Below the pieces are notes generated by a model. The model was not told the origin of the DNA and searched no databases. It saw nothing but the letters and a program-made list of their open reading frames with translations. Source: Bacteroidota bacterium (GTDB taxonomy: Bacteria > Bacteroidota > Bacteroidia > Flavobacteriales > Weeksellaceae). From it: a DNA stretch of 64,000 bases. Within the stretch, counting starts at the first letter, position 1; every line of letters starts with the position of its first letter. The translations under genes were made by a program, and so were the position numbers. The stretch covers positions 186,001 to 250,000 of the forward strand of contig JAEXBS010000096.1 of assembly GCA_023393915.1 (NCBI GenBank). The letters are read 5' to 3'. Shown in pieces: positions 8,224 to 16,283 of this stretch.

Positions 8224-9537
8224 TTAAAGGGTAATTGGTAAGCCTTGATAGAAATTAAGTAGCTTCAAGCTAAATAGGTAATTGTATTTCGCTTGGGCAA
8301 CTGAACCCTTAGCGTTAGCACTATTGTTACGAGCAGCATTAAGATCGTAGATAGTACTGCGGCCAGCTTCATAACTTTTTTGTGTAAAATCCAGCGCAAG
8401 CTCCGAGCTTTGCTCAGCTTCTAATGCAGCAACATAAGATTCGTAGTTACTTGCAGCATCGAATTGGGCTTTTTGAACGTTTTGTTTCAGCTGTTCTTTT
8501 TCTTGTAGTAAGTTGTTTAGAGCAATGCTTTCATTAATCTTGGATTGCTCAACTTGAAGTTTAGTAATGCCTTTATTGAATATAGGAACATTAACACTAA
8601 CCCCTACTTGCTGCCCGAAATTCTCGGAGTATTGACGGAAAAAGGCAGTGTCATTTCCATGGTTTAGTTGATTGAAATAGAATGTTCCAAGACCCGCATT
8701 TAGATTTACTGTAGGATAAAAGGAGGTTTTGGTAATCTCCGTTTGCTCTGTGGCTGATTTAATTCTATACTCTGCAGCTTTTAATTGAGGTTGCGTAGCG
8801 TATGCAGTCTGAAGTATTTCAGAGGACTCATACAAAGGTTGGGTAATTTCTTCCGTTATTTGAGGCTCTTGAATATCAAAATCATCAAATTCAGGTAATT
8901 GCAAGAGTTGCGCGAGATTGAACAGACTTCTTTTTACATTTACTTCCGCAGAAATAACATTTTGCTTTTCTCTTGCGAGCGCTGCTTGCGCTTCTGCTAA
9001 AACGGTTTGCGCTGTTGTACCTACTTCGGTGGTTATTTTAGCTCTATCGAATAGCTTTTGAGCATTTTCAAGTGCGCTAACATTAATTCTAACGATTTCT
9101 TTGTTCAATAGTGCCGTAAGATATTCTTGCGCAATTTGTAAGGAAACATTGTTTTTAACGGTTTCAACATCCATTCGGCTGGCATCCAGTTCATAAGAAG
9201 CTTTACGAACTGCCTTTTCTAGTCTGTGGTTGTTATATAAGAGAATGTTGGCACTAACATTAGCACTGTTGTTGAAGTTATCGTTTCTCTGTACAACGCT
9301 AATATAGCGCTGTTGACCAAAGTCCAAATTGTTTGAAAAACTACCCGATACACTAGGAAGTTTTTCCTTTTGAGCAGCCTGGTAACTTAATTCTTGGATA
9401 TCTTTTGTATACGTGTTATTAATGATCTGGAGATTGTGGTCTAATGCATAGCGTACGCACTCCTCCAAGGACCATTTTTTCTGGGCAAAGAATAGGCTTG
9501 CAGTGAGAAGAAAGGTAAGTTGAATCAAATTCTTCAT
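8224..9537 (-). CDS. TolC-family outer-membrane efflux protein
   Basis: I start at the ATG at 9537 (437 aa) because it gives a signal peptide (KNLIQLTFLLTASLFFAQ) directly before WSLEECVRYALDHN, the conserved TolC N-terminus. The longer frame upstream has no function I can see. Two outer-membrane-factor repeats are evident (about 60-210 and 270-430), rich in Ala, Gln and Asn with coiled-coil character. The protein should form the outer-membrane channel of a tripartite exporter. No membrane-fusion or inner-membrane pump gene is adjacent, so the partner must be elsewhere. Confidence 0.88.
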   Translation of the reverse strand: MKNLIQLTFLLTASLFFAQKKWSLEECVRYALDHNLQIINNTYTKDIQELSYQAAQKEKLPSVSGSFSNNLDFGQQRYISVVQRNDNFNNSANVSANILLYNNHRLEKAVRKASYELDASRMDVETVKNNVSLQIAQEYLTALLNKEIVRINVSALENAQKLFDRAKITTEVGTTAQTVLAEAQAALAREKQNVISAEVNVKRSLFNLAQLLQLPEFDDFDIQEPQITEEITQPLYESSEILQTAYATQPQLKAAEYRIKSATEQTEITKTSFYPTVNLNAGLGTFYFNQLNHGNDTAFFRQYSENFGQQVGVSVNVPIFNKGITKLQVEQSKINESIALNNLLQEKEQLKQNVQKAQFDAASNYESYVAALEAEQSSELALDFTQKSYEAGRSTIYDLNAARNNSANAKGSVAQAKYNYLFSLKLLNFYQGLPITL

Positions 9538-9620
9538 AAAGACTTTTAGTAGATTAGACGCTAAGTTCTTTTTTTTGTTACAAAATTGCGATCCCATTTT
9601 AATAGGGCTGAAAAAATTTC

Positions 9621-9628
9621 TATTTTTG
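9621..9628 (+). promoter_or_regulatory. Candidate -7 element of the GH3-like gene
   Basis: TATTTTTG matches TAnnTTTG and ends 6 bp before the ATG at 9635. No TTG lies at 19-21 bp upstream. If used, the mRNA would be leaderless or nearly so. Confidence 0.45.
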
Positions 9629-9634
9629 TTACCT

Positions 9635-11155
9635 ATGGCAACCAAAGCGTTATTCAATTCCGTCGTTAACTGGTTTATCAAACAAAGGATTGATACCATC
9701 ACGAATTTCATGGATCATCCTATTGATACCCAGAATGGTGTACTTTTAGCGCAACTCTATAAAGCGGAGAATACTCACTATGGGAAAATTCATGGCTTTA
9801 ATTCCATTTCTTCAGTCAAAGACTTTCAGAATCAAATTCCTATAGTCACATATGAAGAATTTGAGCCTTTTATTGAACAGGCGAGAAGGGGAGAGAAGGA
9901 TGTAATATGGCCAGGTGCGATCCGTCACTTTGCTAAATCTTCGGGAACAACTAACGCAAAAAGTAAATTTATTCCTATTAGTGACGATAGTTTAGAAGAC
10001 TGTCATTTTAAAGCAGGTAAGGATTTGCTCTCTATCTATGCGAACAACCATCCAGAAAATCAACTGTTTCTAAATAAAAATTTAAAATTGGGGGGTAGTG
10101 CTGAGCGCTATCAAGATTATAATACCCGTTATGGAGACCTTTCAGCAATTTTGATCGAAAATTTACCGTTTTGGGTGGATATGACTACCGTGCCAAGTAG
10201 AAAAGTGTCGCTTATGACCGAGTGGGAGTCCAAACTCAAGGCCATCATTGCGGAGGTAAAGAATCAGGATGTAGGGAGTTTAACGGGAGTTCCGAGTTGG
10301 ATGCTTGTTCTTTTGCAGAGAATTCTTCAGGAAACTGGACATAATAGCATCAGTGAGCTCTGGCCAAACTTGGAAGTGTTTTTCCATGGAGGAATAAGTT
10401 TTAAGCCTTACAGAGAACAATACCAACAAATTATTGGGTCTTCAATAAACTATTATGAGACCTACAATGCCTCCGAAGGTTTCTTTGCTATTCAGGATCA
10501 GTCAAGCAGTACCGAAATGCTTCTCATGTTAGATTATGGAATATTCTATGAGTTCATTCCAATGGAAGAGTTCTCAAAGAGTGAGCCTCGGGTTCTTACT
10601 CTTGAGGATGTTGAGCTAGGAAAAAACTATGCGTTAGTGATTACTACCAATGGTGGACTTTGGCGTTACTTGATTGGGGATACGGTGAGGTTCACATCTT
10701 TATCACCCTTTAGAATTCAAATATCAGGGCGAACCAAACATTACATTAATGCTTTTGGTGAAGAACTGATGATAGAAAATGTAGAAGCGGCCTTAGAAAA
10801 ATCCTGTGAAGTGACCGGAGCTCAGATAAAAGAATATTCAGGTGCACCCATTTATATGAGTGAAGGGGAGTCCGGTGCTCACGAATGGATTATCGAATTC
10901 TCTCAATCTCCACAAAGCCTTGATAGCTTTGTTGATTGCTTTGATGAAGCTTTGAAAGCGCTAAATTCGGATTATGAAGCTAAGCGTTACAAGGATATGA
11001 CACTCAAAAGACCTGTAGTGCATCAGGCGCGTGAAGGACTTTTCTATGAATGGATGTCTAAGAGAGGAAAGTTGGGAGGACAAAATAAAGTACCACGACT
11101 AAGCAATGAAAGAGAGTACATCGATCCCTTGCTTGCATTAAATAGCAAATCGTAA
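9635..11155 (+). CDS. GH3 auxin-responsive promoter family protein (putative acyl-adenylate / acyl-amido synthetase)
   Basis: The ATG at 9635 gives 506 aa; a longer reading frame upstream crosses the promoter motif and was rejected. GH3-type adenylation motifs are visible: SSGTTNAKSKFIP (motif I, about residues 108-120), YYETYNASEGFFA (motif II, about 290-302) and YLIGDTVRF (motif III, about 355-363). Plant GH3 enzymes adenylate carboxylates and join them to amino acids. Bacteroidota have many homologues whose substrates are unknown. The gene stands alone and ends at a bidirectional terminator. Confidence 0.88.
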   Translation: MATKALFNSVVNWFIKQRIDTITNFMDHPIDTQNGVLLAQLYKAENTHYGKIHGFNSISSVKDFQNQIPIVTYEEFEPFIEQARRGEKDVIWPGAIRHFAKSSGTTNAKSKFIPISDDSLEDCHFKAGKDLLSIYANNHPENQLFLNKNLKLGGSAERYQDYNTRYGDLSAILIENLPFWVDMTTVPSRKVSLMTEWESKLKAIIAEVKNQDVGSLTGVPSWMLVLLQRILQETGHNSISELWPNLEVFFHGGISFKPYREQYQQIIGSSINYYETYNASEGFFAIQDQSSSTEMLLMLDYGIFYEFIPMEEFSKSEPRVLTLEDVELGKNYALVITTNGGLWRYLIGDTVRFTSLSPFRIQISGRTKHYINAFGEELMIENVEAALEKSCEVTGAQIKEYSGAPIYMSEGESGAHEWIIEFSQSPQSLDSFVDCFDEALKALNSDYEAKRYKDMTLKRPVVHQAREGLFYEWMSKRGKLGGQNKVPRLSNEREYIDPLLALNSKS

Positions 11156-11182
11156 TTAGAATAGTTTTAATCTGATAAAATA

Positions 11183-11215
11183 AAAGGCCGTTCTCAAAAA
11201 ATGAGAACGGCCTTT
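11183..11215. terminator. Bidirectional terminator between the GH3-like gene and sodA
   Basis: A perfect 14-bp stem (11183-11196 with 11202-11215) encloses a loop of five A residues. T- or A-rich flanks on both sides suit termination of both convergent genes. Confidence 0.85.
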
Positions 11216-11234
11216 CGTATTAAAATTTTGTGAT

Positions 11235-11831
11235 TTATTTATTGTAAAGTTCTTCTACCTTATCCCAGTTAATCACATCGAAGAATGCGGAAACATAGTC
11301 TGGTCTTTTGTTTTGGTAGTTTAAATAGTACGCATGCTCCCATACGTCAAGACCTAAAATTGGAGTCCCTTGACAGTCTGCCACTGGCATTAAAGGGTTG
11401 TCCTGGTTCGGTGTAGAGCATACAGCAAGCGAACCGTCTTCTTTCTTGCAAAGCCAAGCCCATCCAGACCCGAATCTTGTTTTAGCAGCTTCACTGAAGT
11501 CGGTTTTAAATTTATCAAAACCTCCAAAAGAATCTAGAGCTTCTTTAACGTTTCCTACTGGAGTGTTGCTTCCTCCAGGCGTTAAGATTTCCCAGAAAAG
11601 GCTGTGGTTGAAGTGCCCACCTCCATTATTTCTAACCGCTGCTTTGTCTGAACCTGATTTGCAAACTTCTTCAATGCTTTTCCCTTCAAGGTCAGTTCCC
11701 TGAATTGCTTTGTTTAAGTTATCAACGTAACCTTGATGGTGTTTACTATGGTGGATCTCCATTGTTTTTGCATCAATGGTTGGTTCTAATGCGTCGTAAG
11801 CGTAACTTAATTTTGGTAACTCGAATGACAT
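11235..11831 (-). CDS. sodA: Superoxide dismutase, Mn-type signature
   Basis: This 198-aa protein has the four metal ligands of Fe/Mn-SOD: His in EIHHSKHHQGYV (near 27), His in FNHSLFW (near 76), Asp and His in LDVWEHAYY (near 160-164). The outer-sphere segment reads TPNQDNPLM, with Gln-Asp as in MnSOD rather than the Ala-Gly of E. coli FeSOD, so manganese or cambialistic use is more likely. There is no signal peptide, so it acts in the cytoplasm on superoxide. Confidence 0.93.
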   Translation of the reverse strand: MSFELPKLSYAYDALEPTIDAKTMEIHHSKHHQGYVDNLNKAIQGTDLEGKSIEEVCKSGSDKAAVRNNGGGHFNHSLFWEILTPGGSNTPVGNVKEALDSFGGFDKFKTDFSEAAKTRFGSGWAWLCKKEDGSLAVCSTPNQDNPLMPVADCQGTPILGLDVWEHAYYLNYQNKRPDYVSAFFDVINWDKVEELYNK

Positions 11832-11969
11832 AATATTTATTTTTTAGTTAATGCTCTAAGTTATGCAAAAATCATGCATGAGCTTGTATCACTGTATTAC
11901 TTTAATATATCTTTAACATCGACTTTTTGAATGGAAAGTGGATGAAAATAACATATATCTTTATAGGTA

Positions 11970-13793
11970 TTAGCGATTCATAGACATTAGAAACTCTTCA
12001 TTAGAAAGGGTGCCTTTGATGTTCTTTTCTACAAACTCCATTGCTTCAAGTGGGTTCATATCGGATAAGTATTTTCTAAGGATCCACATTCTCTGTGAAG
12101 TTGTTTCGCTTAGTAATAGATCATCCCTACGTGTGCTGGAGGACACCAGATCAATGGCTGGATATACTCTTTTGTTTGCAATTTTACGGTCGAGTTGCAG
12201 CTCCATGTTTCCGGTCCCCTTAAACTCTTCGAAAATAACCTCATCCATTTTTGAACCTGTGTCGATAAGTGCGGTAGCTATGATAGTTAATGAACCTCCA
12301 CCCTCAATATTCCTTGCAGCTCCGAAAAAGCGTTTAGGTTTGTGTAGGGCGTTAGCATCGACACCACCGGAAAGGACTTTTCCAGAAGCAGGAGTAACGG
12401 TATTGTAGGCTCTTGCCAGCCTTGTGATGGAATCTAAAAGAATAACAACATCGTGTCCGCATTCAACTAGTCGTTGCGCTTTTGCTAGAACTAGGTTTGC
12501 TACCTTTACATGCTTGTCCGCAGCTTCATCAAATGTCGAAGCAATAACTTCTGCATTTACGCTTCTTTCCATGTCGGTTACTTCTTCTGGTCTTTCATCA
12601 ATGAGAAGTACCATCATATAGGCCTCTGGGTGATTTGCGGATATAGCGTTTGCGATGTCTTTTAAAAGCATCGTTTTACCCGTCTTTGGTTGAGCGACAA
12701 TCATTGCACGCTGCCCTTTTCCGATAGGAGCGAAAAGGTCAACAATTCTTGTTGAGATAGTAGATCCTTTTCCTGCCAAATTAAATTTTTCTTCTGGAAA
12801 CAGTGGGGTAAGGTATTCAAAAGCTACTCTGTCTTTGATGAAACCAAGATCTCTACCATTTACTTCCAAAGGTTTTTGAAGAGAGAAGTATTTTTCACCT
12901 TCTTTCGGTAATCTTACGATTCCCTTTACGGTGTCTCCTGTTTTTAATCCGTAGTTTCTGATTTGTGCCGTTGATACATAAACGTCATCAGGCGATGAAA
13001 TATAAGAGAAATCTGAGGAGCGTAGGAACCCGTAATTGTCCGGCAAAATTTCTAGCACTCCTTCGATGGTAACTAAACCATCGAAATTGAACTCTTTTTT
13101 AGATTCTTGCTGTTCGTGAGCAGGATTATTTGATTTGCTGTTATGCTGCTGATTAGAAGAATTTGGATTCTTATTTGCTCCAGTTTTGTTTTTTTGATTC
13201 GAAGGTCCCGAAGACGGTGTTCGATTAGGAGCTTTGCTCGTTTTTGTATTTTCTGTCGTTCCTTTCGTTTCTGTTGTTTCTTCTCCTTCTCCAACTGCTG
13301 GAACCGGTTCTTGAATTACAGTCGGGGTGGTTTTTTCAGGAATAGATTTAGAATCTGCTTCTAGAGCTAGGTCAGCTGGTGGGTTGGCCACTCTTTTTCG
13401 TCTTGTTTTAGAAGGAGCTGCCGGTTTTTGTACTTCTAGATTTTGCACTTGCTCACTCTCAATCGGTGCAGCAATGGCCTCTTCTAGGGTTTCTGTTTTT
13501 GATTTTTCTGCGGCAGGTGTAGTTTTTTGAGCCGTCTTTCTAGGGGTTCTAGTGGCGGGTTTACTCGACGTAGGTTTATCGGGTTTGGCTTCTTCTACTA
13601 CTTCTTTTGGTTCCTGAGATTCCGAAGTTAAGAAAAACTCTTTTGCTACTTTAGGGTTGGATGCTTGATAATCCAAAACCGCAAATATTTTATCATTTTC
13701 GGAAGCATTTTTCGACACTTTTATACCGAATTCTTTGAGTATAAGAGCCAAGTCCGCTTCGGATTTTGACCTTAACATTTCAATGTTGAACAT
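11970..13793 (-). CDS. rho: Transcription termination factor Rho with long disordered insert
   Basis: The product is 607 aa against about 420 in E. coli. Residues 1-55 form the Rho N-terminal helical domain. Residues about 56-235 are a low-complexity insert, first rich in Lys/Thr/Pro/Glu, then in Asn/Ser/Gln/Lys. The cold-shock RNA-binding domain follows (EGVLEILPDNYGFLR, about 240-255), then the hexameric ATPase with Walker A in AQPKTGKTM and Walker B in VILLDSITRLAR. The enzyme releases RNA polymerase from transcripts. An expanded disordered region is known in Bacteroides Rho, where it drives phase separation. Confidence 0.95.
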   Translation of the reverse strand: MFNIEMLRSKSEADLALILKEFGIKVSKNASENDKIFAVLDYQASNPKVAKEFFLTSESQEPKEVVEEAKPDKPTSSKPATRTPRKTAQKTTPAAEKSKTETLEEAIAAPIESEQVQNLEVQKPAAPSKTRRKRVANPPADLALEADSKSIPEKTTPTVIQEPVPAVGEGEETTETKGTTENTKTSKAPNRTPSSGPSNQKNKTGANKNPNSSNQQHNSKSNNPAHEQQESKKEFNFDGLVTIEGVLEILPDNYGFLRSSDFSYISSPDDVYVSTAQIRNYGLKTGDTVKGIVRLPKEGEKYFSLQKPLEVNGRDLGFIKDRVAFEYLTPLFPEEKFNLAGKGSTISTRIVDLFAPIGKGQRAMIVAQPKTGKTMLLKDIANAISANHPEAYMMVLLIDERPEEVTDMERSVNAEVIASTFDEAADKHVKVANLVLAKAQRLVECGHDVVILLDSITRLARAYNTVTPASGKVLSGGVDANALHKPKRFFGAARNIEGGGSLTIIATALIDTGSKMDEVIFEEFKGTGNMELQLDRKIANKRVYPAIDLVSSSTRRDDLLLSETTSQRMWILRKYLSDMNPLEAMEFVEKNIKGTLSNEEFLMSMNR

Positions 13794-13885
13794 AGGATCG
13801 TTTAGTAAAAATGAATTTGTAAGTGTAGTTTACGTCTGTATAGAAAACAAGTCAGGCGACTTTGTCAAACGAATCAATTATGATG

Positions 13886-13915
13886 CAAATCTACATTATT
13901 TTTTGAAAAATGCAA
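13886..13915 (-). promoter_or_regulatory. Promoter of rho (TTG-N19-TAGATTTG)
   Basis: On the minus strand TTG (13913-13915) lies 19 bp before TAGATTTG (13886-13893). The predicted leader is about 85 nt, long enough for autoregulation by Rho. It overlaps the divergent promoter of the DUF4293 gene. Confidence 0.65.
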
Positions 13916-13933
13916 AAAAATATTCTATTTTTG
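13903..13933 (+). promoter_or_regulatory. Promoter of the DUF4293 gene (TTG-N20-TATTTTTG)
   Basis: TTG at 13903-13905 precedes TATTTTTG at 13926-13933 by 20 bp. The -7 element ends only 4 bp before the ATG at 13938, so transcription should begin at or very near the start codon. Confidence 0.6.
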
Positions 13934-13937
13934 CACT

Positions 13938-14327
13938 ATGTTACAACGGATTCAAACGGTTTGGATGCTACTAGCAGTTCTTGGAGCTGTGTTTTTATAT
14001 CTCTCTGTGGGAGATTTAGAAATAGGAAGTTGGTTACAATATATACAGTGGGCTTGTATGGTCCTTGTACTTATTGGATTATTTTCTGTTTTTAGTTACC
14101 AATCAAGAATTAGACAATTATTGCTGAATCGAGTCAGCATAATTATAAACGCTTTGTTGATCGGAGTACTTGTTTATGAACTGCTAAATTTACCTGGAGG
14201 AATGAGTTTTCCTGAGAAAGGTATTGAGCCTATTTTTCCTCTCATTGCAGTGATTTGTCTGTTTTTAGCCAATCACTACATTCGTCGAGATGAGAAGCTC
14301 GTAAAATCAGTAGATCGACTCAGGTAG
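13938..14327 (+). CDS. DUF4293 family membrane protein
   Basis: The product is 129 aa with four hydrophobic segments (residues about 6-22, 33-52, 66-82 and 100-116) and a basic C-terminus. The N-terminus MLQRIQTVWM and the overall layout match DUF4293, a Bacteroidota-only family of unknown function that is commonly divergent from rho, as here. A hairpin terminator follows 27 bp after the stop. Confidence 0.82.
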   Translation: MLQRIQTVWMLLAVLGAVFLYLSVGDLEIGSWLQYIQWACMVLVLIGLFSVFSYQSRIRQLLLNRVSIIINALLIGVLVYELLNLPGGMSFPEKGIEPIFPLIAVICLFLANHYIRRDEKLVKSVDRLR

Positions 14328-14354
14328 TCAAGACAACGATTTTTTTGAGTGTAA

Positions 14355-14383
14355 ACAGTCCTGCTTAGTGGGGCTGTTTTTTT
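14355..14383 (+). terminator. Terminator after the DUF4293 gene
   Basis: A 7-bp stem with one G-T pair (14355-14361 with 14371-14377) is followed by a run of T residues. Confidence 0.65.
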
Positions 14384-14416
14384 ATGTTCAAAAGTAACTG
14401 TCCATTGGGAATTCCT

Positions 14417-14424
14417 TACTTTTG
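14417..14424 (+). promoter_or_regulatory. Candidate -7 element of the ABC exporter gene
   Basis: TACTTTTG matches TAnnTTTG and lies 16 bp before the ATG at 14441. It supports that start over an in-frame ATG at 14384, which would fall upstream of the promoter. Confidence 0.45.
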
Positions 14425-14440
14425 CCTAATAATTAATATC

Positions 14441-16282
14441 ATGAATCCGTTAAAGAGAATTTTAAATTTTGCTGCTCCACACCAAAGGTTTCTATACCTC
14501 AGCATCTTTTTCAATATATTGTATTCAATACTCAATATCTTCTCTGTAGCCACAATGCTACCGATCCTAGGTCTTATGTTCGGTACCATGGATCGGATTG
14601 ACACTTCACAAGAACCTATTTATAGTGGATCGCTTGGAGATTACTTTACTTACTTGAAAGATTGGGTATATTATCAGATTCAAGTCCAGATTGACACCAA
14701 TGGAGCGGTTCAAGTTTTAGCACTACTGTGTCTTGTAACTGCTCTAGCTTTTTTACTAAGGAATGTTTTTCGGTATTTGGGAGCTTTTCTTTTGGTGAAT
14801 TATCGTGTGGGAATCACAAGAGATTTGCGCTCCGCAATGTATCAGAAGTTTTTAAAATTGCCTGTTTCTTTTTTTACTGAAAAAAGAAAGGGAGATATGA
14901 TGTCTCGAATTTCGAATGATATTAGTGCAGTGGAAAGTGGAATTATGGGAAGTTTGGTCGATGTAGTTAATGCTCCTTTTCTTATTTTAACTTCTTTAAT
15001 AACTCTTTTCTTTCTCTCGCCACAACTAACTCTTTTTTCTCTCTTGGTATTTCCAGTAATGGGATGGCTTATTTCCACTGTCGGTAAAAGTTTAAAAATA
15101 AAAGCCACAGCAGCGCAAGAAGAGCTAGGAAACCTATTTTCGTTAGTAGACGAAACACTAAAATCGTCCAAGGTTATAAAGATTTTTAGTGCCGATAAAA
15201 TTCTTTCTAAAAGATTTGATCAAACTACCGATCAATGGCAAAACTATGCAATTGGTATGAGTAGACGTCGTGAGATGGCCTCTCCCATGAGTGAGTTTTT
15301 AGGATCCGTCACTATATTATTAATTACTTGGTTTGCGGGTTATCAAATTCTCAATGAGAGAAGTATGGATCCAGAGACATTTCTCGTATTTATCGCATTG
15401 TTTTTTCAAATATTAGATCCGGCAAAAAAGCTTTCCAATGCATTTTCTTCTATTCAAGGAGGAATGGCCAGTTTAGATCGAATTTCTGAAGTTTTAGATT
15501 ACGATTTGAAGGTGGAGGAAGCTGCCAACCCTGTTGCAATTTCTGAATTGAAGAATTCCATCGAATTTGATCAGGTTTCTTTTTATTACGAGAAAGGACA
15601 AGATATATTGCAGAATTTTTCCTTGGTTTTACCAAAAGGCAAGACTGTAGCGCTTGTGGGGCAATCGGGAAGTGGAAAAACGACTATTGCAAATCTTTTA
15701 GCCCGATTTTATGATCCTACTTTTGGGGAAATTCGAATCGATTCGGTTTCTTTGAAAGAGCTTCATTTAGAGAATTATCGACAGCTCATTGGTATGGTCA
15801 CTCAAGAGTCTGTACTTTTTAATGATAGCATTTATAACAATATATTAATGGGAAAACCTTCTGCCTCAGAAAGTGAAGTTATAGAGGCAGCAAAAATAGC
15901 AAATGCTCATTCCTTTATTACGCAATTTGCTGAGGGTTATCAAACTAATATTGGGGACGACGGTTCGAAACTTTCGGGAGGTCAGAGACAAAGAATTTCA
16001 ATTGCAAGGGCAGTACTGAAAAACCCTCCTATAATGATACTTGATGAAGCGACCAGTGCCCTGGATACTGAAAGTGAGCGAATGGTACAAGAGGCACTAG
16101 AAAAAATGATGGAGAACCGAACTTCATTAATTATTGCCCACCGACTTTCAACTATTCAAAAAGCCGATCATATTGTCGTGATGGATCGAGGTGCCATTGT
16201 TGAGCAGGGTACCCACAGTGAGCTATTATCTCTTCGAGGTGTTTACTACAAATTAGTAGAATTACAGAATTTCAGTGCTTAA
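14441..16282 (+). CDS. ABC exporter, fused permease and ATPase (MsbA-like)
   Basis: The product is 613 aa. Six membrane helices (about residues 20-310) are followed by an ATPase domain with Walker A GQSGSGKTT (about 405), signature LSGGQRQR (about 508), Walker B MILDEATSALD and the H-loop IAHRLST. This is a type-IV ABC half-transporter that should work as a homodimer, for example as a lipid flippase of the MsbA type; the substrate cannot be told from sequence. An upstream in-frame ATG was rejected because a promoter motif lies between. It is convergent with the antiporter gene, with a 1-bp gap. Confidence 0.9.
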   Translation: MNPLKRILNFAAPHQRFLYLSIFFNILYSILNIFSVATMLPILGLMFGTMDRIDTSQEPIYSGSLGDYFTYLKDWVYYQIQVQIDTNGAVQVLALLCLVTALAFLLRNVFRYLGAFLLVNYRVGITRDLRSAMYQKFLKLPVSFFTEKRKGDMMSRISNDISAVESGIMGSLVDVVNAPFLILTSLITLFFLSPQLTLFSLLVFPVMGWLISTVGKSLKIKATAAQEELGNLFSLVDETLKSSKVIKIFSADKILSKRFDQTTDQWQNYAIGMSRRREMASPMSEFLGSVTILLITWFAGYQILNERSMDPETFLVFIALFFQILDPAKKLSNAFSSIQGGMASLDRISEVLDYDLKVEEAANPVAISELKNSIEFDQVSFYYEKGQDILQNFSLVLPKGKTVALVGQSGSGKTTIANLLARFYDPTFGEIRIDSVSLKELHLENYRQLIGMVTQESVLFNDSIYNNILMGKPSASESEVIEAAKIANAHSFITQFAEGYQTNIGDDGSKLSGGQRQRISIARAVLKNPPIMILDEATSALDTESERMVQEALEKMMENRTSLIIAHRLSTIQKADHIVVMDRGAIVEQGTHSELLSLRGVYYKLVELQNFSA

Positions 16283-16283
16283 A

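Noticed and set aside
8224..9711. Longer TolC-like product starting at 9711
   Set aside because: The added N-terminus has no known counterpart and places the evident signal peptide internally.
12010..12621. Plus-strand open frames inside rho
   Set aside because: They are antisense shadows of the conserved Rho ATPase domain; the rho frame has all catalytic motifs and a promoter.
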